A stretch of 64,000 nucleotides of DNA from positions 62,001 to 126,000 of the forward strand of contig JACGCK010000003.1 of the NCBI GenBank assembly GCA_014925825.1, given 5' to 3'. Positions 23,697 through 35,208 of the stretch are shown here, piece by piece. Numbering within the stretch: the stretch's first letter is position 1; each line of letters begins with the position of its first letter. This stretch comes from Pholiota molesta. Lineage: Eukaryota > Basidiomycota > Agaricomycetes > Agaricales > Strophariaceae. The notes beneath the pieces were generated by a model that was given only the letters and a program-made list of their open reading frames with translations, had not been told where the DNA came from and did not search any database. Made by a program: the position numbers and the translations under genes.

Positions 23697-25582
23697 TTAG
23701 GTGCTCTTCCAGATTTGTTTCGCTGCTTCCACAAGGACAGAGAGTTTCTTCCTTTGATCCTACAGGAAATCGTCAGCCCCCAAGCAACTAGAAGACAATA
23801 AATGACTCGTACCTCTTCTGTTACTGGGTTTCCCTCCCATACCGAGGCGAACCACATTGAGTGCTAATAGCGAGTCTACCGAATTGTTCATAAGCCTATC
23901 ATAATGCGCAAGCTTGAAATATGATCACTTACTGATTCAGAGCTACTTCTCTGGAACGTTTCGGGCTTCCTTGACATAAAACTTCTACCGCTTCGTTGAC
24001 TCGCATCTTGAGCTCTTCAACTGATTCCAGCTGCGGCAAAGGCGATTAGTGGAATGTGACGGCAGTATATCGAAGAGAAGCATACCTTTGGATTCTTAGT
24101 TGTCACGAGTCCTAGAACAACGACTTTTCCGAGGGGTAGATAGGCGAGTGGCGTGAAGTCTCCCGCACGTTCTGTATCGTATTCGAGCTGGGAAAATCGA
24201 ATGTAAGATAATGCCCTGGATTAACGAGGATAACAGACACTTACATAGAAGACATCGACATCAAGGGTGTTAAAGAGCTTGAGTGCTATTCGTCCGTATC
24301 CTCCTTCTGAGTAATGAACCCCACCCTACACGCGAGCCATGTGAATCTCAAAGCTTTCTTGAAGTGAAAGATGCCTACCTTGTAGTTTCCGCGACACATA
24401 TGCACACTTATCATCAGTCATCCGGTCTTCCTTCCGTTATAACATTGATAGCTCGGATATATGTATCAAGTAAGGCTTCATGGTCGACACCAGCTCTTTC
24501 CATGCCTATGATCATGTCTTCATGGCAGAAATAGCAGAAAGTTGGGTCGTCGATTTGAATATGCCCTTCACACTTAATTTTAGCTAAAATTTGAAAGAGA
24601 CGGAACATGCGGTATACTTACGACATCCCAAAGCATACAATCTTTCATTTCTTCTCGATATGCTTTGCCCAGGTCGCCGAAATATTCTTCTGTTAATTTG
24701 GAAGTGGCTTTAGAATGGAGTAACGGGAAACCATACATTGTTCTCACCGTCATTTTCGTATACGGATAAATCATATGTAAGGTCAGAACCATGACGTTGA
24801 TGGAACCATGACGGAGAGCATATGGTGAGTTTAATGGAATGCACATCCTAAGATGGTAAACGATCAACACATCGGTCAACAGCGCAAAACAATTCTGGGA
24901 AAAAATGTCGTACTTCGGCAGGAACGACTGACTTCAATAATTGAAATCATCGACATAAAATGGTCGGGTCCGTCTTATCTTTCCCTGCAGGCCCAAATCC
25001 AAAAGGGAGGAAACGCCTTCATTTCCAAAATTGAATAGAACTGAACAAGATAGTGGAGCTTACGGTGCAGTAGACGCTCTCGGCCTCTAGCAAGCCTGCG
25101 GCATGCATAAGTTTGCAATGGGGTATATAGGGCTGTCAAGATATATTCAGTTGAGAGAACAATATGACATGGGCATCGGCGAACTTTGAATGTCGCGATA
25201 GAGCCTAACAAAAGATAAGCGAGGACCGAGGTGATAGTCATGAACGCAAGACCTACGATTCGGAATGTATGTCATGCCTTCCAGCCTATCGAAGACGCCC
25301 TCGAAAAAGTATGCTCTAATCCATTGAAAAGAAAGAGTCAACTGATGAAATATGTCACAAATCCGTGGTACTGACCTTCGCAATTCGCCATCCGTTATGG
25401 TAGTAATACCCAACTCTTGCTGAAGCTTAAGAACTGTTTTATCGCTTCGTCTTCGAGAGGCTTGAGTCTTCTGCCTTGCATGACCGCCTCGAGTTCTTTC
25501 GCTTCTCAAATAGCTCCTTGGGTCGCAGGAGCGAACCAACATGCGACGCACGAGATGGGCGCTTCAATGGAGCGGAGCACAT
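23697..25582 (-). CDS. MetE/UROD-like family enzyme (cobalamin-independent methionine synthase C-terminal fold)
   Basis: Member of the widespread fungal family related to the catalytic domain of MetE; its natural substrate is not settled. Start near 25582 with HVGSLLRPKELFE. Then LQQELGITTITDGELRR, TEEYFGDLGKAYREEMKD, GHIQIDDPTFCYFCHEDMI and ALLDTYIRAINVITEGRPDD. Next is HMCRGNYK, probably part of the metal/thiol site as in MetE relatives, then FASVWEGNPVTEE. The last exon gives DQRKKLSVLVEAAKQIWKST and a stop at 23697-23699, behind an intron of about 50 bases. At least seven introns. One or two single-base slips occur in the first exon around 25,440-25,530, where the expected residues continue in another frame. 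Length about 430 residues fits the family. Confidence 0.8.
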
Positions 25583-25741
25583 GGGTTATTTAGAGTCCAG
25601 AGGAAAATAAGAGCTGCGAAGGTGAAAGGCAAAGTGTCAATTATCTATCAGCTCTTATATGGCGAGAAAACAAGTATGGAAGACGTAATGGACGTTGACT
25701 GGAAATTCACAGTTCCGAATCTTAATTGAAGATATTATCCC

Positions 25742-26336
25742 CTAACGTTGCCCCGGAATGCTGACATAGATGAACCTTGGCCGTTCCAGATCTTCAGAGT
25801 TAGGAAAGTAAGAGTCCAGCGTGATAGATATTCTCCGTTCCAGTGTCGGCATGGTGTCAGAAAGAGAATGGAGTTCAATCCAAATTCGACCAGTAGAAAA
25901 CCAAAACTCGGGCCTAGGACAGTATGCGGAACTGACACTTACAGAAGTTGTGGGTCTCGAGCGACGATTAGAGCGGTCAGAGCAGGAAAGACGGTTGATT
26001 GCATCGAGGCCTTTTTTGCGAAGCGGCACAAGAGAAGATGAGAAGGCGATAAAATCCTTCCAAATAGGGTACAGCGGGTAGGGCAAAGCAAATGCTAAAA
26101 CAGACTTGATGTTATTACCCATTTCCGTATGGATCTCGTGGATCTGGGCGTACAGCCATTTCTTCATGCTCGGACTTTGACTCCGCACCGCAACTGGTAC
26201 CTCCGACACTCAGCGCGTTGGGCACAACAGTTGAAACTTGAAACACAGTCCGAGCATTGAATACTGATATAAGGAGACTTTCTAAGGTCCATGACTTATT
26301 GCGGGCAGACTGATTCGGAGGCACTCCTTTTGTCAT
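25742..26336 (-). CDS. Hypothetical protein
   Basis: A start at 26336 (MTKGVPPNQSARNKSWTLES) continues to HEEMAVRPDPRDPYGNG; an intron near 26,070-26,125 would join it to SVLAFALPYPLYPIWKDFIA and SLVPLRKKGLDAINRL, ending either at 25742 (PRFIYVSIPGQR) or in another frame. No family recognised and frame choice in the last part is uncertain. Divergent from eL13. Confidence 0.35.
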
Positions 26337-26540
26337 AGTAGTGTCAAAGGAGATTCGGCGAATAATATATGGAAACTGAAAGTCGAGTTCAGATTAGGAC
26401 GCGGTGGTCACTGAGGGAAAGGAAAGTACCCGTGGGAACGCGTCAATACGTCTACCATTTTAGGGTTAGGTGTTCGGTGATTGCCGCTGGTGCTATGTAG
26501 TTCAAGCAAGCCACCGGTCTGGATTGGGTGGGGCTAGTAG

Positions 26541-26639
26541 AATTATTGGCAACGGCCTCCTCGACGACTTCAAGACTCCAAGGTACGCGCCGCCCGACGA
26601 TGATCAGACTCTTGATTGACCACTTTATCATTATCTTAG
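26541..26639 (+). promoter_or_regulatory. Shared ribosomal-protein promoter/leader motif and 5'UTR intron (eL13)
   Basis: The segment 26541-26595 closely matches 50493-50543 upstream of uS9. Both have ATTATTGG/ATATTACC, GGCCTC, a CGAC-TCAAGA core and then CAAGGTASGCGCCGCC. The AAG/GT inside this block is a good splice donor; with TTATCTTAG ending at 26639 it defines a 57-base intron (26583-26639) just before the ATG at 26648. The block is therefore probably promoter plus first untranslated exon. Further upstream CAAGCCAC is also shared. Confidence 0.55.
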
Positions 26640-26647
26640 ACTAAGAC

Positions 26648-27450
26648 ATGGGTTTCGCCCACAACAACGGTCAGTTGGCCCGCATTTTTTGCTCGGGAGC
26701 GCAACTCTGAACCTCTGGTGTCATCTACACAGTCCTCCCCGCCAACCATTTCCGGAAGGACTGGCAGCGCCGTGTGCGCACCTGGTTCGACCAGCCCGGC
26801 CGCAAGCTCCGCCGAAGGACAGCCCGCAAGACCAAGGCTGCTTCCCTTGGCGTCCGCCCTCTCAACCTCCTCCGCCCCGCCGTCCGTGCTCAAACCGTCC
26901 GCTACAACCGCAAAGTTCGTGAAGGCCGTGGATTTACTCTTTCTGAGCTCAAGGAGGCTGGTATTGGAAGGAAGGAGGCCCGAGGTGTTGGAATTGTGGT
27001 TGATCACAGGAGGAGAAATCTGAGCGAGGAGGGCAAGAAGGTCAACGTGGAGCGGTTGCAGGCATACAAGGCCCGCCTGATCGTCTTCCCCCGCAAAGCC
27101 GGCAAGCCAAGAAGGGCGATTCCACAGTGCGTATATCCACCCATTCAACTCTGTATCTTATCAAACCTATAATGTTAGGATGAGGACTTGAAGGCAATCA
27201 CCACCCGCGTTGCCATCCCCCTTCCCGACGCCTACCCCGCTGAGGCCCCTCGCAAAATCAGCTCCGAAGAGAAGGAGTTCAAGGCATTCAGGACTCTCCG
27301 CGTTGCCCGCGCCAACCAACGACACGAGGGCGCCCGCAAGGCTCGCGCTGCCAAGGTAAGCTCATGCATAGACCTCCGTATAATCATCTTTAACCTTCTC
27401 TTTTCCGATTCCTGTAGAAGGACGAGGAGGAAGCAAACAAGAAGAAGTAA
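26648..27450 (+). CDS. RPL13: 60S ribosomal protein eL13
   Basis: Cytosolic large-subunit protein. A tiny first coding exon (26648-26669, MGFAHNN) is followed by an intron, then VLPANHFRKDWQRRVRTWFD, RRTARKTKAASLGVRPLNLL, RPAVRAQTVRYNRKVREGRG and GFTLSELKEAGIGRKEARGV. The middle intron is 27128-27179, then DEDLKAITTRVAIPLP and KAFRTLRVARANQRHEGARK. The last intron is 27356-27417 before KDEEEANKKK and TAA at 27448. Length about 210 residues, normal. There is a one-base slip in the GKP(K)KGDST segment near 27,107; because this gene is essential and otherwise perfect, a sequence error is the likely cause. Confidence 0.95.
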
Positions 27451-29275
27451 ACGTCTCTTTGTCTTACTTGCTTTTTCATTTCCACCTGTCACTATACACC
27501 TACCTCCGAGGGCACTCAAAATACTGGCGGGGCGTGCGCGTCCTTTCTTCTTGCACTCTATGCCTTATGTTATCATGAATATGAGCGCGCTTGACTACAG
27601 AATAAACTGGCTTATGGAGTCCCAGTCGTCTTCAAATCACAGATGCAACTTCATGTCCAAGTTCATCGATATCGATAATGCCATCCGAATCATGTTCTTT
27701 CTATCATGATCTCGTCCGTTTATCTCGTCCGAATGAATTTTCCATGAGCCATTAGAAAGACGTTTCTCAAAGGATGTCCTCAGCATGATCTGCTATTAGA
27801 CATTTGGCCAGACACAAATTGCGCAACTGATGCGTGCTATTCGCACTGAGGACACATGGATCCCTGTAAATGATGCGATCATTTAGGAGTGCTTTGGGGT
27901 GTTGAACATACTTAATACTTGATGGATTACAAGGCGACGGAGATGGGCGCTTAAACATAAACTGAAAGCTATCGGGTAAATATAACCTAAAGAAGCGGCA
28001 GCGGTATAAACGGCAATAATTTCAATGGTGTTTTCCTTCACGAAGGTGACGAAACGAAAGGATCTTTTTTGGATCTTTCGATTTGATTTACCCACGTCTT
28101 CAACAGAGCGTTCATCGTATTAGCATGGATGCTGTAGGATACTCCGTGCCTCAAATAAATTTGGCGATGCGTCTATGGTAGTGTTCGACGTGTACATTGA
28201 CTAGGGAGGTCCAATAGACGGCAGTTGCGGACAATCCTCTATTTACTGTGCGCCACAATTGTCCATATAAGGAAATATGTCTCCTTCAACAGTTGCTTCA
28301 AGTCTCTGCCTTGTTGTCCTAAAATCACGGACGGACGGCGTCCGTGCTCAAGATTCCAGAAAAAGGTATTAGCATCGCATTTGGGGAATGCATTTGAAAC
28401 GAGAGAAGAGCCATGAGGGGAGACCAATGCCGACCAATGAGGCTCTGCCAGTGAACACTACAGTTAGTCCCTTAACTTGTGCCTATGGACGGTGCACCCC
28501 AGAGTTTATCGCTGTACCGCGAGAAAGACGTGTCTCCTGTATTTATAAGATACGTTAAAGGTAAACGCTTAGGTTACACCGTAGGTTAAATAAATAAAGT
28601 GCCGCCGAAATTCCTCGATAACCAAGGGCCTGCCTGAATTGTGATCCGCATTTTTCGCGTGTGCGTTGAAGAACGTCCCCGCTGCGTTGCCACGGAAAGC
28701 GTATTAATCGGCGTCGTGAATAGCTTAGAAGGACTTGCGGCACCACGATTTTAACGGGGGGCGTCTTGGAAGCCGCTTTCCTGATCATGTATAATCCCAC
28801 ATAAAAGGTTGCCCGGGGAAGGTTAGGCCCTGAGGGACTCATTCGAGCTAACATTGAACGGCCAACTTGTCGAGATATAAAATCCAACCTAAACCATTGA
28901 GAGTTGAAGTTCGTTTCACCATGTCCGCTGGAATGCATCGCACTTGAGAGAGGAGCTCCTTCTAATTATAGACACCTAATTTTCTCCTTTGGCTTTTTGA
29001 CATATTTCCGACAAAACTCAAGCTCAAGACTGATAAGTTGAGCAATATCTGTGCATGTGCTTGCGAGTGGGTCAAAATTATACGACAGCAGGAAGGAGAT
29101 TTAGCGAATTAACTATAGCTTGTTAGTGAAAGAAAGGGCGTCTAAGATAAACGTAGGTATCGTGTAGATATCAATAAATCAGTCCGTTCGTCTATCCTAT
29201 GGCTAGACTTCTAAAGTGGGAAAGGAATCAACAGGAAAAGGTCAGTCATCGAGGTATCTATAACAAGGTATCAGT
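27451..29275. other. Gene-free convergent intergenic region (1.8 kb)
   Basis: Between the 3' ends of eL13 (plus) and the desaturase (minus). Open frames at 27767-28095 (minus) and 28555-28938 (minus) have no recognisable family, and I treat them as chance. No repeats or RNA genes identified. Confidence 0.35.
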
Positions 29276-31184
29276 CTATGACTGTTTTTCGTGCACATGC
29301 ACTCCATTGCCATTGCCATTCGCCTTCGCATGCCCATTCCCATTCGCCAACTCCACCAACACCCTATTCCTCTTCCCAACCGCCTCCTCCGCCTCCTTCC
29401 GCGCCACCGCACCCATAATCTTCACCTGCTCCGCCACGCCCCGCAGCGTGCCAATCACTTCCCGATTCCCCGCCGCGAACCCGAACTCCGCGTACACCAA
29501 GCCCTGCTCCGCCGCGAACGCCTTGACGAGCGCGCTCGCGCGGCGCAGGTTGTGCCGCGGGAGGCGCGGGAAGAGGTGGTGCGTGACCTGCAGGTGCAGG
29601 CCGCCGTGCACGAACGCGAGCGCGGGCGCGCAGACGACGTCCGTCGTCGTGCGCAGCTGGCGGTGCGGGAAGGACTCGGCGGGCCCGAGGTCCGCGGTGG
29701 ACATGCTGAAGTGGGAGAGCACGATCTACGGGGAGGGGGCGTTAGCAGGGGGCGCGTGGGGCAGGAGGAGGGAGGGGGAGGGAAAGACGTACTTGGACGT
29801 GCAAGGGGCTCGTGACGACGTGGCTGATCACTAGATACACTAACGCGCGCTGCCAGGTCCCGCACCCGTACAGCAGGCTCCCGAACCAGGCCCAGAAGAA
29901 GACGATGCCCGCCATCTCCAGGCGCCACGCCCACCACCCGCCGCGCGCGCGCTTCGTGTCGAACGCCTTCTGCCATAGGAATGTGTACGAGTTGACGTAC
30001 AGGTTGAAGCGCCCGAAGGCCATGGCGAAGTAGAAGATGCGGTGCTGCAGGGCGAGGAGCCGGCGCGCGAAGGCGTCGAAGGGCATTGTGCGCTTGTAGT
30101 AGGACGACCAGAGCGAGGAAAGAAGACGGGGGAGATGGCGAGGAAGGGCATGTGCTCGATGTCGGGGTCGCTGAGTTATGGATTAATAGAAAGGGACAGT
30201 TAGGAGTGGAAGGTGCGTACTGTGATGGGTGGTTGGTGACCACTGAGAGATACGAATAAGGTTATAATGAGAGTTTCTATATATAGAGGAATAGAAAGCA
30301 CTTACAGTGATGAACGTTGTGGTTCTGCAAATACGAGAAAAATCAGTTTAGGTGTTTATTCTCAAACTAAATGATGTACATACCTGCACCCACCAGCCAA
30401 TGCTTAGCCCACCAATAAAGTCGGAAATAATCGTCGCAATAACCCGATCTGCAGTCCAATTATGCGTCACTCCCATATGCCCAGATCGTGCGCGGTGAAC
30501 ATCAGCTGGTGCCAGAGCAGACCTAGGGACACGGCACTGGGCACCAGCCAGTCCGCGCGGTAGAACCAGACAGCGAGCGCGGCTAGGAGGATGTAGCGCG
30601 CAATTTCGGGGCCGTAGCCGGTGATGTAACGCGTCTGGTATAGACCGGCGGCGATGACACGCTCGTGCAGTTCGCGTAGGCTTTGGACTGGCGCGCCTGT
30701 TCCGCGAGGGAGAGGTCGGACGGGGGCGGCTCGAGGGACGCGAGGGTGGGGCCCGAGGTGTCGGGCTTGGAGCACGTGTTCTCGACGAGCAGGATAGAGG
30801 AGGGTGGCGTGAACTTGGCAGAGGGGTCCGCAGCAGGGACCTCCACGGCTTCCTTGTACCATTCCAGCGCGCCGTCCTTGCCCGCTCTGCGGACCCAGCC
30901 AGTCGCAATGGGGGGCACAAGGGGCGCCAGAAGCCATCGGTGAGTTCGACGCGGCCGATAGCGTAGCGCGGGATGAGCTGGACGGTGTGCGCGGGGTGGC
31001 AGGCGTCGATCTCGTCGGTGGCGTCACGGCCGACGAAGTGGAGGAGGGCGAGCGAGCCACCGGGGTGGGCATCGAGCCAGGACCGGGGGATGTTGAGGAG
31101 GGTGCCGCGGTAGACGATGAGGGTGTCGCCGTCGAGGATGCGGGCGGCGACCTGTGCGCGCGTCCATAGCTGCTGCGGTGCCAT
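29276..31184 (-). CDS. Delta-8 sphingolipid fatty-acid desaturase (cytochrome b5 fusion)
   Basis: ER membrane desaturase that introduces the delta-8 double bond of the fungal long-chain base in glucosylceramide synthesis. N-terminal cytochrome b5 domain with haem motif HPGGSLALLHFVGRDATDEI, then a linker, hydrophobic segments (ILLAALAVWFYRADWLVPSA) and three histidine boxes: HDLGHMG (about 30,480), QNHNVHH (about 30,310) and QVTHHLFPRLPRHNLRRASA (about 29,550-29,610). The tail is a G/N/A/K-rich low-complexity stretch ending VHVHEKQS. Introns lie near 30,385, 30,250-30,305, 30,160-30,220 and 29,730-29,790. One-base slips occur at the HDLGH box (near 30,482) and near 30,690. Strong GC bias at third positions. 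About 560 residues. Confidence 0.9.
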
Positions 31185-31282
31185 GGAGGGGGAGGAGTGG
31201 TGCTATTTCGGGGGTAAATAGACGATAATAAAGGGGGAGGCCCTTGGCGTGGGAACAGGAGCAGCGTCCAACGACGACCACG

Positions 31283-32713
31283 ATGGCGGCCGTCCACTCC
31301 TCCAGGCAGCAGCAGCGCTCACACGCAGACCCCTTCGTCGACCCCGCCCCACGCACATCCACCTCCAAGAAGCACCGCCCCCGCCCCCGCCCCCCAAGCA
31401 GCCCATGTCCAACGCCGCCAACGACATCACGAGGCCGTCCGCGACACCGTCGTCCTCAAGGACTCCTCGCCCCGCCCCAAGGCCACCGCAGCTCCTCCCA
31501 GGCGTCCGTCTCTCTCCTTCTTCCTAGTCTTGCTCTGATCTGTTTGTATTACTCATCCGCCAGCTCCCCGCCCGCCGCCTCGCGCCCCTCAGGCAAGCGA
31601 CCCAGACCCAGGCCGACGACCAGACTCCACCCGCGCCAATGGCAAGTCGCGCACCTCCAAGAAGGGCTCCCACACGCCGATGTTATCGACCGCCTCGACT
31701 TCACAGGCGTAGGCCCCAGTGAGTGCCCCCGCAATTTCCAGCATCCATCCGTCCCATCTGATCCTTGATCTAGTGTTCCACCACGACGGTCCTTTCGACG
31801 CCTGCGCCCCATCCCGCAACAAGCACCGCAACAAGGCGCCCCTCTATGCATGGGACGCCGAGGAGCTCCCTGCTCCCCAGTACGGCGACAGCGCCTACCC
31901 CGCCGCCAGTGCCTACAAGGCCTTTACCAATGACTATCCCGAACCGCCCAAAAAGAAGGTTGACGCCATCGCCGAGCCTGGGGCATCCACGAGCCAGAGC
32001 CTTTCGAGGAATTTTTCGCCGGCGGAGGCACAGGCAGGGCCGACGGTGACACCCCCACTAATTCAATCTACAACGGACGGGATCCTTCCCGCGGCACTGC
32101 TACTGCTACTACAGCCAGCAGCTCGCGACGCCCCAAAGACCCCACGCAGGACCCACGGGCCCGTATGGCCGCCCGCCGGTCAATTGTGCCCCCCCCTCAG
32201 CCCATCTTTGTCGGCGAACATTCGGATATGGAGCCCGCGCCGTCCGGCACGGGTTCGCCCCCCGCAAATGGCCCTGGCTTCCCTAAGCGTTCAAAGTCAA
32301 TCATGCATCGCATCCGCAAGATGCGCGACGCGCCCAACGTCCCCGTCGGCAATGACTACGAGCCGCCGCCCCCACCCTCGCCGTCCACGCCTACCGACCC
32401 CTCGATGAGCCCCCGCCCCACGCATCGCACGCAGAACTCGTTCCTCGGCCGCTTCGCGCAGGGGCAGGCGAAGGCGCCGAACCAGCCCCAGCCGACCTCG
32501 CCCGTTGAGCCCTTCGTGCTCATTGAGGCGACGCCGCACAACAACAAGGACCTCCCTGCGCCCCCGCCCGCGCTCGAAGAGTCGGGCTCGGGCTCGGGCG
32601 AGTATTTTGATCAACAAGGTGGCACGGGATCATCTCCGCCCAGCGGCACGGGCGTGGGGCGCCGGTCGAGCCTGATGAAGAAGGTCGGCCGTGTCGTGCG
32701 CGGAACCAAGTAG
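31283..32713 (+). CDS. pal1: Pal1 family cell-morphology protein
   Basis: Pal1 (fission yeast) sits at growing tips and endocytic sites and helps maintain cylindrical growth. The family signature is clear: KKGSHADVIDRLDFTGVGP around 31,660-31,715, an intron near 31,720-31,770, then FHHDGPFDACAPSRNKHRNK followed by APLYAW. Downstream are EPEPFEEFFAGGG (after a one-base slip near 31,979), RSIVPPPQPIFVGEHSDMEP and PKRSKSIMHRIRKMRDAPNV. The basic end is RSSLMKKVGRVVRGTK. The N-terminus (MAAVHSSRQQQRSHADPFVD) is short and disordered. The exact splice between 31,495 and 31,565 is uncertain. Most of the protein is Pro/Ser-rich and disordered, as usual for the family. Confidence 0.85.
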
Positions 32714-35208
32714 GGCGGATGCGCGGCGTCTCCGTTCGGAGACGGCGTATTCTCGGAGCGTTGATGGACCAGCTAACACGCACGGATTGGGCGTCCTCGC
32801 GCGCGTGCCATGCATGAAGTGTGGTTGGAATCAACGTCTTGCCGTTTTTCGTTATCTCTCGATATGTCCTGATTTCTGTATGTATTCACCCCACCCCATA
32901 CCCCATTCCGTTTCTTCCGTCGCGTCTGTATGCCTTCCCAATATTCCTATTTCCATCCGTCCATCGCACCATATCTACCCCGCCCCTTCTATTCCGCGCC
33001 TCCGATCAATATCGCACCGCCGATCTGTCAAGTTCCAGCCCGCCCGAGCCTCTCTATTACCCCCCGCCGCGCCCTGTCGCCCACAAGCCCCACACCCACG
33101 TCAGCACCGGCACGCGCTCTTGGATCCGAAGGTCTCCGTTCCGTGTTATTTTTTCCCAGGCTCTGCGGTGCCTGGGTGGCACGAGTCTGTGATAGACATC
33201 CGGATAAGCTGTTCTGTGATGGGGCTGGACGTGGACTACGTCGGCTGGGCTTGGATGATTGGATGTACCCTCCTTCCTTCTTTTTTCTTTCTTTCTGCGC
33301 TTCTTTTTTGTTTTGTTTCGTTTCTGACTCTCTTCCTGTATGATGTCTATTATATCTTCCCATCCGCGCTCCTCTTCTTCTTCTTTTTCCCAGTCCAATT
33401 TTTTGTGTTTGCTGTGTGGTTTGTTGGGTTGTACACATCTTTCAGCCGATCTCGCACATCCTTTGCCTCGCCGTCTTCGCCGTTAACCTCGCCCCATTTG
33501 TTCGGCCGCAATCACAAGTCCTAAATTTTTTCTTGTATGTGTACCAGTGTCAATTTTAATAACCCCCGTTTCTTCTCTTCGATTCTTGTCCGCTTGGCAT
33601 GATCTGCATCCTGCGTCCGACTTCCACATCATCCCTGCGCCATTATCCAGGCTGCGGTGCCACGTCTGCGCCCGCAAACGATACGTCAATGGACACAATG
33701 CGCACCATCAACATGGACGTTGGGCGTGTGTCGTTTGATTTCTGAGGCTTGTGGTGCGTTTGTTCATGCATGTGAGAACGTGTGTACAGGAATGTATTTT
33801 CTTCTTTCCTTTGGTGTTCTGGGCGTGGCCTTGGGCTTGGGGTGTGACGAGTAGGCGGTGATTTGACGTATCTAGGGCAGTGGGCGATGATGTGTGTAGG
33901 GCGGTTGATAGGTATTGACACGACACTCCTTTTACTTTCATTTTGATTTCGATTTGTGTGTATCTTCTTTCCGCCCCGTTTCTTGTCCTCGTAACGCAAC
34001 CCCAAACAAACTCCACAACGACACGAATGCACGAATATATCCGTCCTTCCTTCCTTCCTTTCTGTATTCTTTTTTCTCCCCGATAGTACATATATGATTT
34101 CTCCTTCCTCTCAAACGATTCCCCCCCTCCGGCTCTTCCTTCAAATTTATTCCTTACCGGCTGTCTTCGATGTTCCACTATCACGCCTCTCTCCCTTATT
34201 GTATGCGTTTGTTCTAGTAGCGGATATTCAAGCAGGTTTTTATGGTGGATAGATAGATAGAGCCCCTTCTCCTTCCTCCCATTATTCTTCCCTCCAAGCT
34301 CTCCGATAGCAATACTTTCTTTAAAATTTCGTCACGGTGTAACACCCTCTCCCTGGATTACGACCTACATATCCTGTTCCTTCTCGCCTGGTCTCCGTTG
34401 TAGGTAAACTACTGTATTGTAGCCTTTTTTATTGCGCGCTCACTGTCTTTTTTTGCTACTTAGCTATGCCTCCCTCCTTCTGGTAAGGGTTCTTCCTCTT
34501 TTTATTTTCTTTCCTTCCTTTTTGCTGAAAAAATCCTGTTGAAGATGGCGAAAATGACGCCGGTGATGTTTTCTTTAGTATCTCCACTCGTTTGCTGTTC
34601 TTTTTTATGTCCGTGTGCATAATGAATTTATTTGCCCGAAATTGTCCTCCCAGAACCTCTCCTGATGGCTGGATATACAAGGTGCATGTGATCTTTCTTT
34701 CCGCCCTCCTCTTTTCAATATTTATTCCTTGTCTGTGCAAGACTACCGTACTTGCGGAGTATTCTATACACACGACTTTTCTGTACTTTACTTATCTATA
34801 GTTTTGGCTTTCTCTCTCTCTCAGAAGGCGCTATAAATTTAGTGCTTTCGGTCTTCTCATGTCTTTCCATGTATCCGTGCCCGCTTCTGCTTCTTTTGCG
34901 CGTGGCGATATTTGACTTTTTGGTGTTTCTGGGCGCCGAGGAGCACCTTCTCGCTTAATCAGTGCATCTCAGCCCTTGGAGCGGGGGTGGCAAAGCTTGT
35001 TAAAATAAAAGTGAAGGTGATGTCGTCAAGACATAATCTGCTCCGGCCTTCTGAGTAACTCATGGATGGGTGTATATATAGGATAGATAGGTTATAGATG
35101 TATTCCATGTATAGGTTGGTGGGATATCATGCAGTACTAAGCAGCATCCTCTTTCTCTTCTTTTGCGCCGTGTTATGTTCCTCGTCTAGGTCGTCCTCGA
35201 TACTCAGC
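32714..35208. other. Long pyrimidine-rich convergent spacer (2.5 kb)
   Basis: Between convergent Pal1 and HIS7. On the plus strand it is strongly T/C-rich with short CTTC/CTTTC tracts (for example 34047-34062) and a GATA microsatellite near 34,248. No conserved coding frame. It likely includes an extended Pal1 3' untranslated region; a non-coding transcript is possible but not shown by sequence. Confidence 0.45.

Noticed and set aside
29199..29834. Plus-strand frames of 170-211 codons opposite the desaturase
   Set aside because: Arg/Pro-rich antisense of a GC-rich conserved gene.
33930..34080. CTTCC-rich stretch as a minisatellite array
   Set aside because: Only three or four short imperfect units; better described as general pyrimidine richness.
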